Shown here one piece after another: positions 9,244 through 16,875 of a DNA stretch of 64,000 bases; position 1 is the stretch's first letter, and each line of letters starts with the position of its first letter. A program made the translations under genes and the position numbers. The notes under the pieces are model-generated. The model had not been told where the DNA came from and searched no databases. It saw only the letters and a list, made by a program, of their open reading frames with translations. This stretch comes from Clostridia bacterium (GTDB taxonomy: Bacteria > Bacillota > Clostridia > Christensenellales > Borkfalkiaceae), in contig JAFQAQ010000003.1 of the NCBI GenBank assembly GCA_017399945.1, positions 1-64,000 of the forward strand, written 5' to 3'.

Positions 9244-10302
9244 TTATTTCCTATCGCTATTCCAAACGTATTTGGTATATCTTCCACCACCGATTTTTAT
9301 TATATCGCCTTTTTCAACTAGATCTGCAAGTGCCCTTTGAACTGTTATTTCTGCTATGCCAGAGCACTGCTCTTTAATCTCTGTTTTTGTTATTGCGCCA
9401 AGTGTGTTTTTTATAATTTCTGCTATTTGCTCTGATTTTGAAAGTGTTTTGTTATTCCAAATGTTAACTCTTTCGTTAAATTCTCTATAACATGCAATCA
9501 AAATGGAAAGCATATACTTAACAAATGGTTTATAATCGTTTTTGCCTTCAAGCCAACCTTTTGAACTTTCTTGCAATGCGTTATAATACTGCTCTTTGGT
9601 TTGTTCTATCTTTTTTTCGATGCTTATATACTTGCCAACGTGATAGCCTGCCCTATAAAGCAACAACAACGTTAAAAGTCTGCTCATCCTTCCGTTTCCA
9701 TCATTAAAAGGATGAATGCAAGTGAAATCAAGTATAGCCATTGGTATCGTAAGCAATGCATCCGTTTCGTATAGTTCTATAGCTTCCATATACTTTAAGC
9801 ACATCTCTTCTATTGCAGAAGGGGTTTCCCAACTTTCTAATGGAACAAACCTAACCCGTTTTTCGCCACTTGCTGTTTCTTCGGTTATAACGTTGTCCAT
9901 TGTTTTAAACTTGCCTGCAAAATTCTTGCTTCCATATTTATATAAGTCCCTATGCAATTGCAAAATATAAGAAGTTTTTAGTGGTATATACTCGTAATTT
10001 TCGTGTATTGTTTTTAATACGTCTCTATAACCAGCAATTTCTTCTTCTCCCCTTGTTTTCGGCATCGTTTTATCCAATACTAATTGCTTCAACCTTTCAT
10101 TACTTGTATAAATGCCTTCAATTTTGTTAGACGCCTCTGCACTTTGAATTTTAGCAATTTCTAAAAGAGAAGTAAGCGTATCTGCTTTTATGTTCAAAAA
10201 CATATTTTGCTCGCCCTTAAACTCGTGAAGCTTAGTTAACATTTCCACAATTTCTATGTCTATCACTTGTTTAGACTGCAATTGATAATCAATTTTTCTC
10301 AT
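9244..10302 (-). CDS. fic: Fic-domain protein (AMP-transferase-like) heading the type I operon
   Basis: A Fic/DOC-family enzyme that typically transfers AMP from ATP to a protein hydroxyl. The active-site loop HPFNDGNGR is complete at 197-205. An N-terminal inhibitory motif of the (S/T)xxxE(G/N) type, SNKIEG, is at 58-63, so it should be an autoinhibited class II Fic protein. The last 80 residues look like a winged helix, which may bind DNA. It is first in the operon, directly after a strong promoter, with only a weak AAGAG ribosome site. Fic genes are frequent companions of type I systems; the target here is unknown. Confidence 0.88.
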   Translation of the reverse strand: MRKIDYQLQSKQVIDIEIVEMLTKLHEFKGEQNMFLNIKADTLTSLLEIAKIQSAEASNKIEGIYTSNERLKQLVLDKTMPKTRGEEEIAGYRDVLKTIHENYEYIPLKTSYILQLHRDLYKYGSKNFAGKFKTMDNVITEETASGEKRVRFVPLESWETPSAIEEMCLKYMEAIELYETDALLTIPMAILDFTCIHPFNDGNGRMSRLLTLLLLYRAGYHVGKYISIEKKIEQTKEQYYNALQESSKGWLEGKNDYKPFVKYMLSILIACYREFNERVNIWNNKTLSKSEQIAEIIKNTLGAITKTEIKEQCSGIAEITVQRALADLVEKGDIIKIGGGRYTKYVWNSDRK

Positions 10303-10332
10303 TTTTCAACTCTTTTAAATTTTATTTATATA

Positions 10333-10360
10333 ATTGTATCATATTATTATCTTTTGTCAA
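10333..10360 (-). promoter_or_regulatory. Promoter of the fic-hsd operon
   Basis: On the minus strand, TTGACA (10355-10360) and TACAAT (10333-10338) are separated by 16 bases, about 30 bases upstream of the fic start. It is the only good promoter I see for the eight-gene island operon. Confidence 0.7.
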
Positions 10361-10397
10361 GGTTAATTTTATCATTTTTTATATTTTTGATAAAAAT

Positions 10398-10429
10398 AAA
10401 AACGCAATTTCTAATAAATTACGTTTTTT
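10398..10429. terminator. Hairpin upstream of fic promoter
   Basis: Stem AAAAACGCAATTT against AAATTACGTTTTT with a 6-base loop and a T-run on the plus strand. It would insulate the island operon from its right-hand flank. Confidence 0.5.
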
Positions 10430-10520
10430 GAATTTTTAAGACTCAATAAGTATTTTTACATTTGTTCGTAGCGCTTTATATGTTTTTAGTGAGAAAAAGC
10501 ACAAAACTTGGTTTTAGCAG

Positions 10521-10574
10521 AAAAATGCTTATAAATACTCATTGATGTTTAACGAGCTTTATAAGCATTTTTTT
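10521..10574. terminator. Long-stem hairpin in gene-free region
   Basis: AAAAATGCTTATAAA pairs with a matching arm ending in TTTTTTTT on the plus strand. No gene reads into it, so it may be a leftover from a displaced gene. Confidence 0.4.
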
Positions 10575-10580
10575 ATTGCA

Positions 10581-10600
10581 TTTTGCACAAACTCGTAGCA
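10581..10600 (+). repeat. Right copy of 20-bp island-end repeat
   Basis: TTTTGCACAAACTCGTAGCA, 19 of 20 identical to 194-213. A weaker form, GTTCGTAGCGC, lies at 10464-10473. It is a candidate arm-type integrase site at the island's right end. Confidence 0.55.
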
Positions 10601-10637
10601 AAATTAATTATTTCGACCCTGTTTTTCAAAAAAAATA

Positions 10638-10672
10638 AAAGTCAGTAAATCGTTAATGATTTACTGACTTTT
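10638..10672. terminator. Terminator hairpin beside tRNA-fMet remnant B
   Basis: AAAGTCAGTAAAT pairs with ATTTACTGACTTT around a 9-base loop. Read leftwards it directly follows the degenerate tRNA end at 10680-10687, repeating the tRNA-then-terminator order of the intact gene. Confidence 0.6.
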
Positions 10673-10678
10673 TCAGTG

Positions 10679-10950
10679 ATTGCGGGGTTTCTGCTCCTTG
10701 ATAAGGGGAAAGCAAACTAGTTTGCGAGGGGTTTGCCGTCTCCGGCTGAGGAAGGGATTTCTTCTTGCTTTTTTCGTCAAAATTGACCTTCGGGTTAGTT
10801 GGTGCGTTGCACCAAAGCATTGGCTTCGCCAAAGCCGGTCCCCTTTCGCCTATTTGCTTAAAACATATGCAACAACTTTCAATGGCGAAAGCGAACTCAT
10901 AGAGCGTAAGCCAATAGTTTCAAATCCCCACGCCCACCTTTCCAACGGAA
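10679..10950 (-). repeat. Degenerate tRNA-fMet-derived unit B, hairpin rich
   Basis: A gene-free stretch with scattered exact matches to tRNA-fMet: TTGCGGGG at 10680-10687, the 14-base TGACCTTCGGGTTA at 10784-10797 (variable loop and anticodon stem), and the inverted TTCAAATCCCC at 10919-10929. Between them lie several small perfect hairpins, such as GCAAACTAGTTTGC, TGGTGCGTTGCACCA and GGCTTCGCCAAAGCC. The open frames crossing it are not real genes: they translate tRNA remnants and palindromes. Confidence 0.6.
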
Positions 10951-10953
10951 AGC

Positions 10954-10993
10954 AAAAAGAAAACACCAACCGTTTGGTTGATGTTTTCTTTTT
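10954..10993. terminator. Terminator hairpin beside tRNA-fMet remnant A
   Basis: An 18-base stem beginning AAAAAGAAAACACCAACC with a GTTT loop and one mismatch. Read leftwards it abuts the 21-base tRNA end copy at 10993-11013, just as the real tRNA abuts its own terminator. Confidence 0.7.
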
Positions 10994-11113
10994 GGTTGCG
11001 GGGAGGGGATTTGCTTCTCTCGAGCCTCCCGCAAAACAGTCCGCTGGACTGTTTTTTCGCCTAATGGCGAACACGCAACCTATGGTTGCTCGCTCCCAAT
11101 TCAAATCCCCTCC
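10993..11113 (-). repeat. tRNA-fMet-derived unit A, hairpin rich
   Basis: The left end (10993-11013) is an exact 21-base copy of the tRNA 3' end including CCA. The right end (11100-11113) is an exact 14-base inverted copy, TTCAAATCCCCTCC. The two ends can pair, enclosing three hairpins: AACAGTCC with GGACTGTT, TTCGCC with GGCGAA, and GCAACC with GGTTGC. No reading frame here looks protein-coding. If transcribed leftwards by read-through from the tRNA, it would give a compact branched RNA ending in CCGCAACCA. Confidence 0.6.
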
Positions 11114-11130
11114 ATTCCTACTTTCAATAA

Positions 11131-11172
11131 CATAAAGAAAGGACACACGTTCTTGTGTGTCCTTTCTTTATG
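11131..11172. terminator. tRNA-fMet terminator
   Basis: A perfect 18-bp stem (CATAAAGAAAGGACACAC against its complement) with a 6-base loop, immediately after the CCA end of the tRNA gene. Confidence 0.85.
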
Positions 11173-11250
<78 letters not shown>

Positions 11251-11268
11251 ACGAGTGATTGGACCTAT

Positions 11269-11297
11269 ATAATAATACATTTATTTGGGTTTGTCAA
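11269..11297 (-). promoter_or_regulatory. tRNA-fMet promoter
   Basis: Minus-strand TTGACA (11292-11297), 17-base spacer, TATTAT (11269-11274), ending 18 bases before the tRNA 5' end. Confidence 0.8.
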
Positions 11298-11337
11298 CCG
11301 ATATTTGCTATTTATTTTTACTTTTTATAAAATTAAC

Positions 11338-11366
11338 TTGAAGTTTAGCCTTTGGTTTGTTACAAT
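11338..11366 (+). promoter_or_regulatory. tilS promoter, apparently leaderless
   Basis: TTGAAG (11338-11343), 17-base spacer, TACAAT (11361-11366). The tilS ATG is at 11373, where transcription would be expected to begin, so little or no 5' leader is left for a ribosome site. Confidence 0.65.
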
Positions 11367-11372
11367 ATAGAT

Positions 11373-12662
11373 ATGTTTGTCGAGTTAGAAAAATTACTAA
11401 ATCGCGGCGACGTGGTTGCCGTTGCTATATCCGGTGGGAAGGACAGCGTTTGTTTGCTCCATTATCTTAACGCCAACTGCAAAAAAGTTGGTTATTCTTT
11501 GTGCGCAATAAACGTTGAACACGGTATCCGTGGAATAGATTCTATAAACGATTCTAATTTTGTTAAATCTTTTTGCGAGTCGCTTAACGTCCCCCTTTAT
11601 TGCTATTCGGTAGACGCGCCAAAACACAGCCAAGAAAACGGGCTTTCTATTGAAGAGAGCGCAAGGATTTTGCGTTACGAGTGTTTTTACGATTTACTAA
11701 ACAAAAAACTTTGCACCAAGATTGCCACTGCCCACCATTTGCTAGATAACGCCGAATCGGTTTTATTTAACGTTTTTCGTGGAACGGGTATTCGCGGGGC
11801 GAGTGGAATTACACAAAATTTTAACGACCAAATTATCCGTCCCTTTTTAACGGTTAAACGAGAACAAATAGACCAATACGTAAACGATTTTAACCTACCG
11901 TTCGTGACCGACCAAACAAATTTCGACGACGATTATACTAGAAACGCCATACGGCACAAGGTTATACCCGTTATCGAACAATTATTTCCAAACGCAACCG
12001 AAAGTATTAAAAGATTTTCCGACCTAGCAAGACTTGACGACGAGTTTATTACACAAACTGCCCAAGACCTTTTAGGACGTGATGGGCAAACCTTTTATAT
12101 CAACCTACCCTGTCACAAAGCAGTTTTTTCGCGCGCGTGCATACTTGCCTTAAAAGGACTTGGCGTGCAAAAAGATTGGGAAAAGACGCATATAGACGGC
12201 GTTTATTCCCTTTGCGAAAAGCAAAACGGCGCTAGCGTTAACCTGCCCAAAGGCATTGTTGCCGTTAAAGAGAACGAGCGAATAGTTTTTTATAAGCCTA
12301 CCACCAATTCTAGCGAGATTTTGCCGTTTAGTTTAGGCAAGCATCTCTTTAACGGACAAACCATTACACTAAAACGCGTTGAAGGGAACGTTGACTTAAA
12401 ATCCGGACTGTTTATCGATTACGACAAAGTTCCAAAAACTGCCGTTATTCGTACCTTTAAGGTTGGGGACGAGTTCAAAAAGTTTGGCGGGGGAACTAAA
12501 TCACTTGGCGATTATTTTACCGACCTAAAAATACCCAAACGATTGAGAGAAACACTCCCCTTGCTCGTGGACGGCAATACCGTTTACGCTATATTTGGGG
12601 TTGCAATTTCCGACCTTTCAAAGGTGGACGAAAACACTAAAAATATAGTTAAACTTTTATAG
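11373..12662 (+). CDS. tilS: tRNA(Ile)-lysidine synthase
   Basis: Modifies C34 of the CAU-anticodon isoleucine tRNA to lysidine, using ATP and lysine, so that it reads AUA. The PP-loop SGGKDS lies at residues 20-25. An N-type ATPase domain covers about 1-220 and is followed by the TilS substrate-binding and C-terminal domains; 429 residues is full length. I chose ATG 11373 rather than the in-frame TTG at 11352, because the TTG lies inside the promoter spacer. There is no Shine-Dalgarno sequence, consistent with leaderless translation. It pairs with hpt, as in many Bacillota. Confidence 0.93.
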   Translation: MFVELEKLLNRGDVVAVAISGGKDSVCLLHYLNANCKKVGYSLCAINVEHGIRGIDSINDSNFVKSFCESLNVPLYCYSVDAPKHSQENGLSIEESARILRYECFYDLLNKKLCTKIATAHHLLDNAESVLFNVFRGTGIRGASGITQNFNDQIIRPFLTVKREQIDQYVNDFNLPFVTDQTNFDDDYTRNAIRHKVIPVIEQLFPNATESIKRFSDLARLDDEFITQTAQDLLGRDGQTFYINLPCHKAVFSRACILALKGLGVQKDWEKTHIDGVYSLCEKQNGASVNLPKGIVAVKENERIVFYKPTTNSSEILPFSLGKHLFNGQTITLKRVEGNVDLKSGLFIDYDKVPKTAVIRTFKVGDEFKKFGGGTKSLGDYFTDLKIPKRLRETLPLLVDGNTVYAIFGVAISDLSKVDENTKNIVKLL

Positions 12663-12668
12663 TAAAAG

Positions 12669-12698
12669 TTGACAAGTTAGCCAAAAATATATTACAAT
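12669..12698 (+). promoter_or_regulatory. hpt promoter
   Basis: TTGACA (12669-12674), 18-base spacer, TACAAT (12693-12698), giving hpt its own start despite its position just after tilS. AAAGGAAA precedes the ATG. Confidence 0.75.
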
Positions 12699-12725
12699 TA
12701 GAATACAAAATCAAAGGAAAAATTT

Positions 12726-13256
12726 ATGGAAAAGTATTACAGACAAACGGTATCTGCCGAAGAAATTCAAGCAAGAGTAAAAGAACTTGGCCAACAAATT
12801 ACGCGTGATTATCAAGGAAAAAGTCCGGTAATCATTTGCATGCTTAAAGGCGCGGTGTACTTTTTTGCCGACCTTACTAAACACATAGACCTTCCTATTA
12901 TGATTGATTTTGCAAGACTTTCTAGTTATCGTAACGGAACGGTTAGTGGCGAAATGCAAGTTATCGCAGACATTACTACCGACATAAAAAATAAAGACGT
13001 TATTATCGTTGAAGATATTATCGATAGTGGCAAAACCCTATCATACTTTATAAAAATGCTTGAAAAACATAACCCTGCATCAATCAAGATTTGCGCTTTC
13101 CTTGACAAAAAAGAACGCAGAGAAGTTGACATAAAAGTTGATTACGTTGGTTTTGATATCCCCAACTATTTCGTTATTGGATACGGGCTTGACTACGCCG
13201 AAAAATATCGTGACCTACCTTTCCTTGCAGAAGTTTTAGACCCCGCTAAGCTTTAA
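12726..13256 (+). CDS. hpt: Hypoxanthine phosphoribosyltransferase
   Basis: A cytosolic purine-salvage enzyme converting hypoxanthine or guanine plus PRPP to IMP or GMP. The type I PRPP-binding motif reads IIVEDIIDSGKTL near residues 95-107. A C-terminal YVGFDIPNYFVIGYGLDY segment is typical of the Hpt family. At 176 residues it is full length. It follows tilS in the order common to low-GC Gram-positives but has its own promoter, and it ends at a strong terminator shared with the convergent polysaccharide operon. Confidence 0.95.
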   Translation: MEKYYRQTVSAEEIQARVKELGQQITRDYQGKSPVIICMLKGAVYFFADLTKHIDLPIMIDFARLSSYRNGTVSGEMQVIADITTDIKNKDVIIVEDIIDSGKTLSYFIKMLEKHNPASIKICAFLDKKERREVDIKVDYVGFDIPNYFVIGYGLDYAEKYRDLPFLAEVLDPAKL

Positions 13257-13280
13257 TATAATCTTTTATTCCAAATAATA

Positions 13281-13305
13281 AACGCCACGCAGTTTGCGTG
13301 GCGTT
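13281..13305. terminator. Shared terminator between hpt and polysaccharide operon
   Basis: AACGCCACGCA pairs with TGCGTGGCGTT around a 3-base loop, followed by T5 on the plus strand. It lies between two convergent genes. Confidence 0.85.
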
Positions 13306-13333
13306 TTTAGTTTTATATATTTGTTTTTAGAAC

Positions 13334-14467
13334 TTATTTTTCAAGTCCGGCAATTTGTTTAACACGTTGCAAAAATTCCACGTGCGATTTAGAAACAGAT
13401 TTTGAATTATCGATTGTTTTCCCAATTCTTTTTGGGCGAGTAAACAACACGTGAAACCATCTATATACCCACGCAAAAGGCAGTAAAAACCAAGCCTTTT
13501 TAAGTATTGGATAGGCACTTTTCATATTTGCATAAGAAGGAAAAATCGTTCTAAACCAAAAAGTTATTCTCGCCCCTTTTTCGCTTGAATTTTTACCCGT
13601 TGCCCTAGCGTTTGCAGAGTTTGTTACCGTGCCGTAAGTTCCACTTGCCAAAACGTATTTTTCTAGTTCAACTAGTTGCTCGTTCGACGGAGCGTTATCA
13701 AACCAATATTCTGCAAGCGCAAGAACTTGTTTTTCAAAGGTTTTAAGCCCTAATATTTCTAGTTCCTTGCAAGTTTTTTCCTTGTCCAACTGGATCTTTT
13801 TATTGTAAAGATAAATATCCAAAATCGTTCTTACGCCAAACCCACCTGAAAGGAAATGTTTTGCCGAGTGAACAATAAAATAAACGTAAAAATCTTCTTG
13901 CGTAAAGGTATATTCGCTTTGGTCTTTGACGATTAATTTCGACCATACGTCGTTGTAATATTCAGCAAACCTGTCGTCGTGATCGAAAAGTGCGTGGTGG
14001 TTTTCCACAGTCACTATCCCACTCGTCCACTCCCCGTGATTTATATTTTCACTTACTTTATTAAACCCAAAATCGACAAGAACCTTTTCCACCATTTGTT
14101 TTTGGGTTGGTTGATACAAAAAGTCCACGTCGCAAGAAGTTCTCATGTCAGGTTTTGGATACAAATCCCTTAGCACCAATCCTTTTATAGGAGCAAACTT
14201 TATTTGGTGGGCGTTAAACGCTTGATAGAGTTTTTCTCTTAAATAATCTTGCCCTGCTTGTTGATTTATTTGCGCTAGATAATGCCTTAAAACAGCCCTT
14301 CTCGTATCTTCTGGGATATCCGTTCTGTCTTTCGTTGCATAGTAAAACAACGTACCCAAAGAATGACCTTTGGAAAACGCAAAAAGTTTTGCCCAATCTT
14401 TAACGTCAACTTGTTCGCCGTTAAACAAAACTTGTTTTATTAAAAGAACGAGAGGATTGTTTTTCAT
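13334..14467 (-). CDS. Nucleotidyltransferase-family protein (NTP_transf_5 type)
   Basis: Last gene of the polysaccharide operon. It matches the NTP_transf_5 pattern: IKGLVLRDLYPKPDMR followed by CDVDFLY carries the expected D-x-D metal site near residues 105-125. The family is found in capsule and peptide-modification clusters, with poorly known reactions. The C-terminal 80 residues are basic with a hydrophobic patch and may associate with the membrane. At 377 residues it is normal length. Three bases separate it from capG, so it is translationally tied to the operon. Its substrate cannot be told from sequence. Confidence 0.75.
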   Translation of the reverse strand: MKNNPLVLLIKQVLFNGEQVDVKDWAKLFAFSKGHSLGTLFYYATKDRTDIPEDTRRAVLRHYLAQINQQAGQDYLREKLYQAFNAHQIKFAPIKGLVLRDLYPKPDMRTSCDVDFLYQPTQKQMVEKVLVDFGFNKVSENINHGEWTSGIVTVENHHALFDHDDRFAEYYNDVWSKLIVKDQSEYTFTQEDFYVYFIVHSAKHFLSGGFGVRTILDIYLYNKKIQLDKEKTCKELEILGLKTFEKQVLALAEYWFDNAPSNEQLVELEKYVLASGTYGTVTNSANARATGKNSSEKGARITFWFRTIFPSYANMKSAYPILKKAWFLLPFAWVYRWFHVLFTRPKRIGKTIDNSKSVSKSHVEFLQRVKQIAGLEK

Positions 14468-14470
14468 TAC

Positions 14471-15658
14471 CTAAAACTTTCTCCAAACCATTTTATCTAC
14501 TACGCCCGTATAAGACTGAATAAGTTTTACTACCTTGGTAGAAACGTTTTCTTCAACGTAATCGGGCACGGGAATACCGTGGTTGCCATCGTTTGTTAAA
14601 CTGATTGCCGTTTCAACTGCTTGGGTAAGCGATTTTTCGTCTATACCCGCAAGCACGAAACAAGCTTTATCGAGCGCTTCTGGGCGTTCGGTACTAGTTC
14701 TAATGCAAACTGCTGGGAAAGGATTGCCAACGGAAGTAAAGAAACTGCTTTCTTCTGGGAGCGTGCCGCTATCGGAAATAACTGCAAACGCGTTCATTTG
14801 AAGGTGGTTGTAATCGTGAAAACCCAAAGGTTGGTGCATAATTACACGGCTATCTAGTTTAAAACCACTTTGTTCTAAACGTTTTTTACTTCTTGGGTGG
14901 CAACTATAAAGAATTGGCATATCGTACTTTTGGGCAATAGCGTTAATTGCGTTAAAGAGGGATAAAAAGTTCTTTTCGGTATCGATATTTTCTTCTCTGT
15001 GTGCCGAAAGTAGCATATAACCCTTGGCTTTAAGCCCAAGTTTTTGTAAAACGTCGCTTTTTTTGATATCTTCTAAATTTGCCCTTAAAACTTCTGCCAT
15101 AGGAGAACCGGTAACGTAAGTGCGTTCTTTTGGAAGTCCACAATCGGCAAGGTATCTTCTTGCGTGTTCAGAATACGCTAGGTTAACGTCCGAAATAATG
15201 TCTACTATACGACGGTTGGTTTCTTCGGGCAAACACTCGTCCTTACAACGATTGCCCGCTTCCATATGGAAAATAGGTATATGCAAACGCTTTGCAGGGA
15301 TTGCCGAAAGACAGCTATTTGTGTCCCCTAAAATAAGCATTGCGTCCGGTTTAATTTGCGCCATAAGTTTATAAGAACAATTTATAATATTGCCAACGGT
15401 TGCGCCAAGGTCGTCGCCAACGGCGTCCATATAAACTTCGGGCGCGTCTAGTTTTAAGTCCTTAAAGAACACGCCGTTTAAGTTATAGTCGTAGTTTTGA
15501 CCGGTGTGCGCAAGCACGCAGTCAAAGTATTTACGGCATTTTTTGATTACTTCGGCAAGACGAATAATTTCCGGTCGCGTGCCAACTATAATCAATAGTT
15601 TAAGTCTTCCATCGTTTTTAAAACTAACGTCGCTATAATCTAATTTAATGTTTTCCAT
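14471..15658 (-). CDS. capG: UDP-N-acetyl-hexosamine 2-epimerase, CapG/FnlC type
   Basis: A WecB-fold non-hydrolysing 2-epimerase. The start carries GTRPEIIRLAEVI (residues 26-38), and HMEAGNR, SAHREEN and DSGTLPEESSFF are the nucleotide-site motifs of the family. Sitting directly after CapE and CapF homologues, it is best read as the third enzyme of UDP-N-acetyl-L-fucosamine synthesis (C2 epimerisation of UDP-L-PneNAc). A general UDP-GlcNAc 2-epimerase is possible on sequence alone; context decides. It is 395 residues, 2 bases after capF. Confidence 0.85.
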   Translation of the reverse strand: MENIKLDYSDVSFKNDGRLKLLIIVGTRPEIIRLAEVIKKCRKYFDCVLAHTGQNYDYNLNGVFFKDLKLDAPEVYMDAVGDDLGATVGNIINCSYKLMAQIKPDAMLILGDTNSCLSAIPAKRLHIPIFHMEAGNRCKDECLPEETNRRIVDIISDVNLAYSEHARRYLADCGLPKERTYVTGSPMAEVLRANLEDIKKSDVLQKLGLKAKGYMLLSAHREENIDTEKNFLSLFNAINAIAQKYDMPILYSCHPRSKKRLEQSGFKLDSRVIMHQPLGFHDYNHLQMNAFAVISDSGTLPEESSFFTSVGNPFPAVCIRTSTERPEALDKACFVLAGIDEKSLTQAVETAISLTNDGNHGIPVPDYVEENVSTKVVKLIQSYTGVVDKMVWRKF

Positions 15659-15660
15659 TT

Positions 15661-16866
15661 TTAGTTCTCCACTTTTTCAAAATAGGTGTCTGGGTGGTTG
15701 GGATCAAAACTTTCGTTCGCCCACATCACCGTTACCAAATCTTCGGTATCTGATAAGTTTATTATGTTATGGGTGTACCCAGGGAGCATATGAACTGCTT
15801 GAATTTTATCCCCACTAACGTTAAAATTAAGCACTTCGTCACTGCCAATTTTGCGTTGTTGAATAAGGGCGTTACCCTTTACCACTATAAAAAATTCCCA
15901 TTTGCTATGATGCCAATGTTGACCTTTGGTGATTGCTGGTTTTGAAACGTTCACGGAAATTTGTCCGCATTTTTGGGTTTTTAATAGTTCGGTAAAACTA
16001 CCCCTGTCGTCCACGTTCATCTTTAAATCGAAAATTGCTTTTTCCTTAGGTAAATACGATAGATAGGTCGAGTATAGTTTTTTGATAAAAGAGTTATCTT
16101 CTATCTCGGGAACAACCAAGGTTTTTGGTTGCGCCTTAAACTTTTCCAAACATTCTATAATATACCCCAAAGTAACTTTATGGGTGGTGGGAACGAAATA
16201 AAACTTGCCGTTTTGGTCGTCTACGGGAGCGAGCCCGTCGTATTCGCAACGATGACCTTTATTTTCCAATAGATTTATCATTTCGGCAACTAAATCGTCC
16301 ACGTATAAAAGTTCAAGTTCAATTGCTGGGTCGGTTACGGTTACGGGTAAATCGTTTGCGTAATTAGAACAAAAAGTTGCAACCGCGCTGTTGTAGTTTG
16401 GTCTACACCACTTTCCAAAAAGGTTTGGAAAACGATATACGCACACTTTTGCGCCCGTTTGGTTGCCGTATTCAAAGAAAAGGTCTTCACCTGCTTTTTT
16501 GCTTTTGCCGTATTCACCTTGCGCGTATCTTCCGATAAGAGTTGCTTGTATGGAAGATGAAAGCATTACGGGACAGGTGTTGTTATATTTTTTTAGAGTG
16601 TCAAGTAAAAGAGATGCAAAACCAAAATTGCCTTGCATAAACTCTTCTTGTGTTTGGGGACGGTTAACGCCGGCAAGATTAAAAACGAAATCTGCGTTTT
16701 TACAGTAGTTTTCAAGTTGTTCCTTAGTGCCGTCTATATCGTAGGCGTAAATTTCTTCAATCGATAAAGCGGGGTGAGTTTTATCCTTGCCGTCTTTTAT
16801 GTTTTGAAGGCTTTGGCAAAGGTTTTTCCCCACGAATCCTTTTGCGCCCGTTACTAAAATTTTCAT
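15661..16866 (-). CDS. capF: Bifunctional SDR reductase plus cupin, CapF type
   Basis: The second enzyme of the UDP-L-FucNAc route, combining C3 epimerisation and NADPH-dependent C4 reduction. The N-terminal Rossmann domain (about 1-280) starts with VTGAKGFVGKN. The C-terminal cupin (about 285-401) carries WHHSKWEFF and the downstream GYTHNIIN histidines that bind zinc in CapF. The two-domain layout and 401-residue length are diagnostic. It follows capE by 9 bases. Confidence 0.93.
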   Translation of the reverse strand: MKILVTGAKGFVGKNLCQSLQNIKDGKDKTHPALSIEEIYAYDIDGTKEQLENYCKNADFVFNLAGVNRPQTQEEFMQGNFGFASLLLDTLKKYNNTCPVMLSSSIQATLIGRYAQGEYGKSKKAGEDLFFEYGNQTGAKVCVYRFPNLFGKWCRPNYNSAVATFCSNYANDLPVTVTDPAIELELLYVDDLVAEMINLLENKGHRCEYDGLAPVDDQNGKFYFVPTTHKVTLGYIIECLEKFKAQPKTLVVPEIEDNSFIKKLYSTYLSYLPKEKAIFDLKMNVDDRGSFTELLKTQKCGQISVNVSKPAITKGQHWHHSKWEFFIVVKGNALIQQRKIGSDEVLNFNVSGDKIQAVHMLPGYTHNIINLSDTEDLVTVMWANESFDPNHPDTYFEKVEN

Positions 16867-16875
16867 AAGCTAACC

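Noticed and set aside
10680..11146. Overlapping open frames of 151 and 98 codons on both strands
   Set aside because: They read through tRNA remnants, terminators and palindromes, have no ribosome sites and show no protein-like composition.
52..11172. Integrase gene for the island
   Set aside because: All eight genes are assigned to restriction or accessory functions and none has tyrosine- or serine-recombinase features.
11352..11373. TTG start for tilS seven codons upstream
   Set aside because: It lies within the promoter spacer and has no ribosome site.
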